DNA of 16,410 bases from Promethearchaeota archaeon (GTDB lineage Archaea > Asgardarchaeota > Lokiarchaeia > Sigynarchaeales > SOKP01), in the NCBI GenBank assembly GCA_016839635.1, contig JAEOTV010000203.1, forward strand, positions 1-16,410, read 5' to 3'. The notes under the pieces are model-generated. The model was not told where the DNA came from, searched no databases, and worked only from the letters and a program-made list of their open reading frames with translations. Position 1 is the first letter of the stretch. Every line of letters starts with the position of its first letter. Both the position numbers and the translations under genes were made by a program. Positions 13,668-16,410 of the stretch are shown here, one piece after another.

Positions 13668-14858
13668 TTAACCGAGATCAGAAGGCAACACAGGATTCTT
13701 TAATAAATACGCGAAATCTTTAACTGTGGGATGCTCCCCATATTTCCTCTTAATTAAGCTTTCCCCAATGAAGTAATTAAATATATAATGACTCCAAACA
13801 GGGTCTCGAATAAAGTTAATAGTATTTCTAATTATCTCTTCTGTTGTATATCCTAATTCCATTATATAGTCTATCACTTCCTCATCGGTCCAGTGGTCTT
13901 CATAGATATGCATCGCTATATTTGTTTCATAGGCTTTCATACCTTGCCATGCAATATTTTCCTCTATTAATTTTTCGAGACTCTCTTCAGCAGGATTTGG
14001 GCAAAAATAATTTAAAGAAAGTCTTGATTGTGTTTCTTTAGAGAACAATACATCAATTGCAGAAACACTAACACCTTCATACATTACCATTGGAGGAGAA
14101 TGGATAAGTAAAATGCAATGCTCAAACCTACCTTGGTCCTGATAAAGCAGCTTATCTTTTACACTACACTCCGTATGATGCCCAGGATATCCTTCATGGG
14201 CAGCATTACGTAATATCGAATTCCACGATATACGTTTGGTAATATCAATTTCGATACGTGATTGATAACCACCCAGATACCAGTTATAAAACATCCAATT
14301 TTCGCTTTCAACCTCTTTGATCTTTACGCTCTCACTTATAGGTAATAAATGAGGGAATAACACGTAGGTACGTTCTCGTACTATTTCGATCCCTTTTTTA
14401 AATAGGGTATATGCTCTTTTCTTTGGAAGAGTTCTTCGTCTATAAACGGGAGTTATCCGTTCAGATAGAGAACCACTTCCTTCATATACAGAATCCAAAT
14501 TACTTACAGCTCTGGAAAGTTGTTCATCAGTCATGTAAATTGGTTTAATATCATATAGGTTCTTAACCTTTTCATTATAAGGGATGTGTTCACCTTTCTT
14601 TATCCGTAGTGAAGTCTCCATGGCTATTAGGTTCTTATTAAGATAGGTTTCCCTTTTTTGAGTAAATCCTTGTTCTTTTACGTGAGATTGAAGTTGAGAG
14701 CATTTTAGAAGAAGGGAATCCACAGAAGGGCTATGTTCTGCTTTGACGAGGTGTTCTAATTCTTGTGGACCATAATAGGCATCAACATATTTCTCTATTA
14801 TTTTTCCCATTCGAAGCCCAAGGAGCAAATATTCTCGCGCAAAAGGAGTTAATTCCAT
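13668..14858 (-). CDS. Short DUF885-type metallopeptidase (396 aa)
   Basis: Residues 221-228 are HEGYPGHH, the hallmark of the DUF885 family of putative zinc carboxypeptidase-like enzymes; H221, E222 and a following His would bind zinc and catalyse. E261 in MYEGVS is the likely distal ligand. The N-terminus REYLLLGLRMGKIIEKYVDAYYGP matches the family's usual opening, which supports the start. At 396 aa it is shorter than typical members (about 550 or more). No signal peptide is seen, so it is cytosolic. There is no SD; a TATA-like CTATATAG lies about 40 bases upstream. It is convergent with the interrupted zinc-ribbon gene, only six bases apart. Substrates are unknown; peptide turnover is inferred. 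Confidence 0.85.
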   Translation of the reverse strand: MELTPFAREYLLLGLRMGKIIEKYVDAYYGPQELEHLVKAEHSPSVDSLLLKCSQLQSHVKEQGFTQKRETYLNKNLIAMETSLRIKKGEHIPYNEKVKNLYDIKPIYMTDEQLSRAVSNLDSVYEGSGSLSERITPVYRRRTLPKKRAYTLFKKGIEIVRERTYVLFPHLLPISESVKIKEVESENWMFYNWYLGGYQSRIEIDITKRISWNSILRNAAHEGYPGHHTECSVKDKLLYQDQGRFEHCILLIHSPPMVMYEGVSVSAIDVLFSKETQSRLSLNYFCPNPAEESLEKLIEENIAWQGMKAYETNIAMHIYEDHWTDEEVIDYIMELGYTTEEIIRNTINFIRDPVWSHYIFNYFIGESLIKRKYGEHPTVKDFAYLLKNPVLPSDLG

Positions 14859-15000
14859 AATATGAATTTCTTGTATTCAGCTTATTATTACTATATAGAG
14901 TACCTCATATTTAAATAAAAAATTATATTATTCAGGTATTTATCAAAATCTTTCACCGTCTTTTACATTATTTACCAGAAAGTACTTATATGAAATATCT

Positions 15001-15249
15001 ATGACTGCATTAAGTAATGAGATAAAACAAGTTCGAATGGGATTTATTCAAGAAAAATTTGAAGAGATTAAGACCAGTGCAGAATCGGATAATTTTTATA
15101 GTAATGCTTTTTATGTATTTGCCAAGTTAGGTCTACAACAAATAGCAAAGCAAGAGCAGATGTTAAATAGAGAAGAGTATAGCGATCTGGAAGCCAAAGA
15201 GGTTCTTTTGGAGAAAATAAGAGAATTCTTGACCAGACATATTAAATAA
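15001..15249 (+). CDS. Small helical acidic/basic protein (82 aa)
   Basis: I do not recognise the family. The sequence is rich in Glu, Lys and Gln with heptad-like hydrophobic spacing (IKQVRMGFIQEKFEEIK, then FYVFAKLGLQQIAKQEQM and EAKEVLLEKIREFLTRHIK), suggesting a three-helix bundle or dimerising coiled coil. It has no Cys pair or membrane helix. No SD precedes ATG; TTATTTACC around 14968-14976 could be a weak TATA element. It is divergent from the DUF885 gene (142 bases) and convergent with the next gene (29 bases). Confidence 0.6.
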   Translation: MTALSNEIKQVRMGFIQEKFEEIKTSAESDNFYSNAFYVFAKLGLQQIAKQEQMLNREEYSDLEAKEVLLEKIREFLTRHIK

Positions 15250-15278
15250 AAAAAAATATAAATAGTTAGATTAGATCT

Positions 15279-15545
15279 TTAGAAGAAGATTATTTCTTCC
15301 ATAACTAGTTCAGTAATTCTAATCACCGCAGGATAGTTATCGCTAAATAAACTGAGATAATCCTCAGCTATCCTAAATCTGACATCGGAGAACTTTTGGT
15401 GAAGCCTTTCCACAATTTCTACAAATGCATTGTGATGTCCTTCAGGTATTGAAATTACCATGAACACATTCAATTCTGAATCTAACTGTAATTTGAAATT
15501 CAATTGTTTGATACTCATATTACTAGCCCATAATATGGTAATCAT
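15279..15545 (-). CDS. Small alpha/beta hypothetical protein (88 aa)
   Basis: Likely strands and helices alternate: strand LNFKLQLD, strand LNVFMVISIPE, helix HNAFVEIVERLHQKF, strand DVRFRIAEDYLSLF, helix YPAVIRITELVMEEI. This fits a small ferredoxin-like or longin-like half-domain, without a family match. I place the start at ATG 15545 because TTTAAATATA (15572-15563) lies about 22-27 bases upstream, the leaderless spacing; ATG 15518 (79 aa) is the alternative. The GTG at 15578 lies upstream of that TATA box and is unlikely. Confidence 0.5.
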   Translation of the reverse strand: MITILWASNMSIKQLNFKLQLDSELNVFMVISIPEGHHNAFVEIVERLHQKFSDVRFRIAEDYLSLFSDNYPAVIRITELVMEEIIFF

Positions 15546-15642
15546 AAGATATTTAGATATAGTATATTTAAAGGTCACGAGAAACGTGAATATAGATATA
15601 CAAAATGTTAAACCATAAAAGTTGAGTTGTATATTTATAATG

Positions 15643-15729
15643 GGAATGAGTTTATAGAATCGAATAATTAGGAGTACAATGGGCTAGTACGATTCTATAA
15701 ACCTTTCCACAAGTAGGAAAGAACCCTAC
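15643..15729. ncRNA. Structured RNA candidate with 13-bp perfect stem
   Basis: GTTTATAGAATCG (15650-15662) pairs perfectly with CGATTCTATAAAC (15690-15702) across a 27-base loop. The stem can extend through GGAA/TTCC (15643-15646/15705-15708) after an internal loop. A second hairpin GTAGG/CCTAC (15713-15717/15725-15729) follows. TATA-like boxes lie on both sides: TATATTTATAA near 15630 on the plus strand and CATATTTAAAT near 15740 on the minus strand, so the strand is uncertain. It could be a small RNA, or a DNA-level recombination or binding site. Confidence 0.4.
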
Positions 15730-15778
15730 CTCAAATTTAAATATGGAAAGTGTATACATTTTTCGAATTTAATGCCTT

Positions 15779-15910
15779 TTACTCTTTTAGAACACGAATT
15801 CTATTCTTATACATGAACTTGTTTCGAGTTAACTCCTTTCTTATTTTTTCAAAATATTTATTCTGTCGGATTTTTCGTTGTAAATGATTAGAAAAATAAT
15901 ATTCAGTAAT
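15779..15910 (-). CDS. Possible 43-aa basic protein starting at ATT
   Basis: A frame with convincing composition (TEYYFSNHLQRKIRQNKYF, then EKIRKELTRNKFMYKNRIRVLKE) ends at 15779. It has no ATG, GTG or TTG near its 5' end. AGGTGA at 15923-15918 is a strong SD exactly seven bases before an ATT (15910-15908). If ATT initiates, the product is a 43-residue, very basic, helical protein, perhaps RNA- or ribosome-binding. The alternative is the 3' end of a decayed gene. Confidence 0.4.
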   Translation of the reverse strand: MTEYYFSNHLQRKIRQNKYFEKIRKELTRNKFMYKNRIRVLKE

Positions 15911-16075
15911 CTTTACTTCACCTATTTTAATAAGTATATTCTATTAAATTACTCTCAAATCCATTGTATTTAAAAGAAAAAGGATTGTTCCTTCTGGTAA
16001 ATTTTTCCTTTAAATATGAAAAAAAGAATAGAATTCACCAATTTAAAATTTAAAAAAATATAAAAACATGATTGT

Positions 16076-16410
16076 ATGATAGACCAAAAAAATATTTGTA
16101 CAAAATGTATTCTACCGGATGGATTCCTTGGAATTCAATTGAACTCGGAAGGACTATGTAACTTTTGCGCTGACCCCTCCTATAAGAACATTAATTATTC
16201 TCGAACACTAATTAGTTCAGAAAGAAGATCTCAAGCTATTGAAAATTGGAACTATGTTGTAGAAGATATGAAGAAGAACCACGGGCAGCGAAAATATCAC
16301 TGTATTTTAGGATATTCAGGGGGTAAGGATTCTACTGCCCTCTTGCATTATCTTGTTAATGAATTGGGATTAAATCCATTAGCGGTGACGTCAGATACAG
16401 GTTTTATGAC
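16076..16410 (+). CDS. PP-loop ATPase with N-terminal zinc ribbon, 5' part (cut by window end)
   Basis: The visible 111 residues open with a zinc ribbon, CTKCILP followed by GLCNFC, then after a helical linker the PP-loop GYSGGKDSTALLHYL, which binds the phosphates of ATP, and a strand LNPLAVTSDTGFM. Enzymes of this type adenylate a substrate carbonyl or nucleobase. The CxxC...CxxC opening with 'C-x2-C-I/V-L-P' matches N-acetyl-sugar amidotransferase-like proteins (WbpG/PseA type) acting in surface-glycan synthesis. tRNA-thiolation enzymes also combine zinc ribbons with PP-loops, so substrate remains open. ATG 16076 is the only reasonable start; there is no SD, and a TATA-like element about 26 bases upstream suggests a nearly leaderless mRNA. 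Confidence 0.85.
   Translation, partial: MIDQKNICTKCILPDGFLGIQLNSEGLCNFCADPSYKNINYSRTLISSERRSQAIENWNYVVEDMKKNHGQRKYHCILGYSGGKDSTALLHYLVNELGLNPLAVTSDTGFM

Larger units (their letters stand above)
15579..16075. other. Long region upstream of the PP-loop gene
   Basis: About 500 bases holding the strong hairpin at 15643-15729 and the short minus-strand frame at 15779-15910. TTTAAAAT at 16042-16049, about 26 bases before 16072, is a plausible promoter for the PP-loop gene. No tRNA or other RNA family was recognised. Confidence 0.4.

Noticed and set aside
13844..14041. 65-codon plus-strand frame
   Set aside because: Antisense shadow of the DUF885 peptidase.
1..16410. CRISPR array, tRNA, rRNA, insertion sequence or integrase
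   Set aside because: Looked for on both strands; no regularly spaced repeats, cloverleaf, transposase motif or terminal inverted repeats were seen. The tandem repeat at 51-96 has only two copies and no spacers.

Overview
This 16.4-kb window is very AT-rich and reads as archaeal. Several starts are preceded by GGTGA/AGGAG Shine-Dalgarno (SD) motifs that match the archaeal 16S tail, and many others have a TATA box about 25 nt upstream of the start codon (leaderless promoters). It encodes a TFB-like cyclin-fold protein and ribbon-helix-helix (RHH) regulators. Three small proteins have the strand/helix order of the longin-like fold, which is abundant in Asgard archaea. An Asgard genome (Loki-/Heimdall-type) is my best inference; there is no rRNA or other marker gene to prove it.

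Layout. (1) 1-1165: three small plus-strand genes, two with winged-helix character, behind a 23-bp tandem repeat. (2) 1253-3179: a minus-strand operon of a TFB-like cyclin-fold protein, a 49-aa protein and a ParB-like protein with a zinc ribbon. Regions 1 and 2 resemble an accessory or mobile module, but no integrase or att site is visible. (3) 3577-8835: a signalling island with a double-PAS histidine kinase carrying an unrecognised 200-residue C-terminal extension, a response regulator with the unusual order RHH DNA-binding domain then receiver, a protein with a degenerate zinc-peptidase motif (HEVGQ), and two paralogous longin-like genes on the opposite strand. TATA-centred palindromes lie between one longin gene and the response regulator. 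(4) 9327-11307: a seven-helix membrane protein and a GNAT-like acyltransferase. (5) 11394-12068: a minus-strand operon broken by small indels, namely an unknown protein and an RHH regulator. (6) 12283-14858: small proteins, a third longin-like protein, a zinc-ribbon gene interrupted by one in-frame TGA, and a short DUF885-type metallopeptidase. (7) 15001-16410: small genes, a strong 13-bp hairpin, a possible 43-aa gene starting at ATT, and the start of a PP-loop ATPase cut by the window end.

The most coherent functional idea is that region 3 is a two-component circuit whose RHH-type response regulator controls the neighbouring longin-like and degenerate-peptidase genes. This would join a prokaryotic phosphorelay to a eukaryote-like fold. 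It is inference from position and promoter structure only. Several genes are hidden from simple ORF calling by indels, an in-frame TGA, or apparent ATT/ATA/CTG starts placed correctly behind an SD motif.
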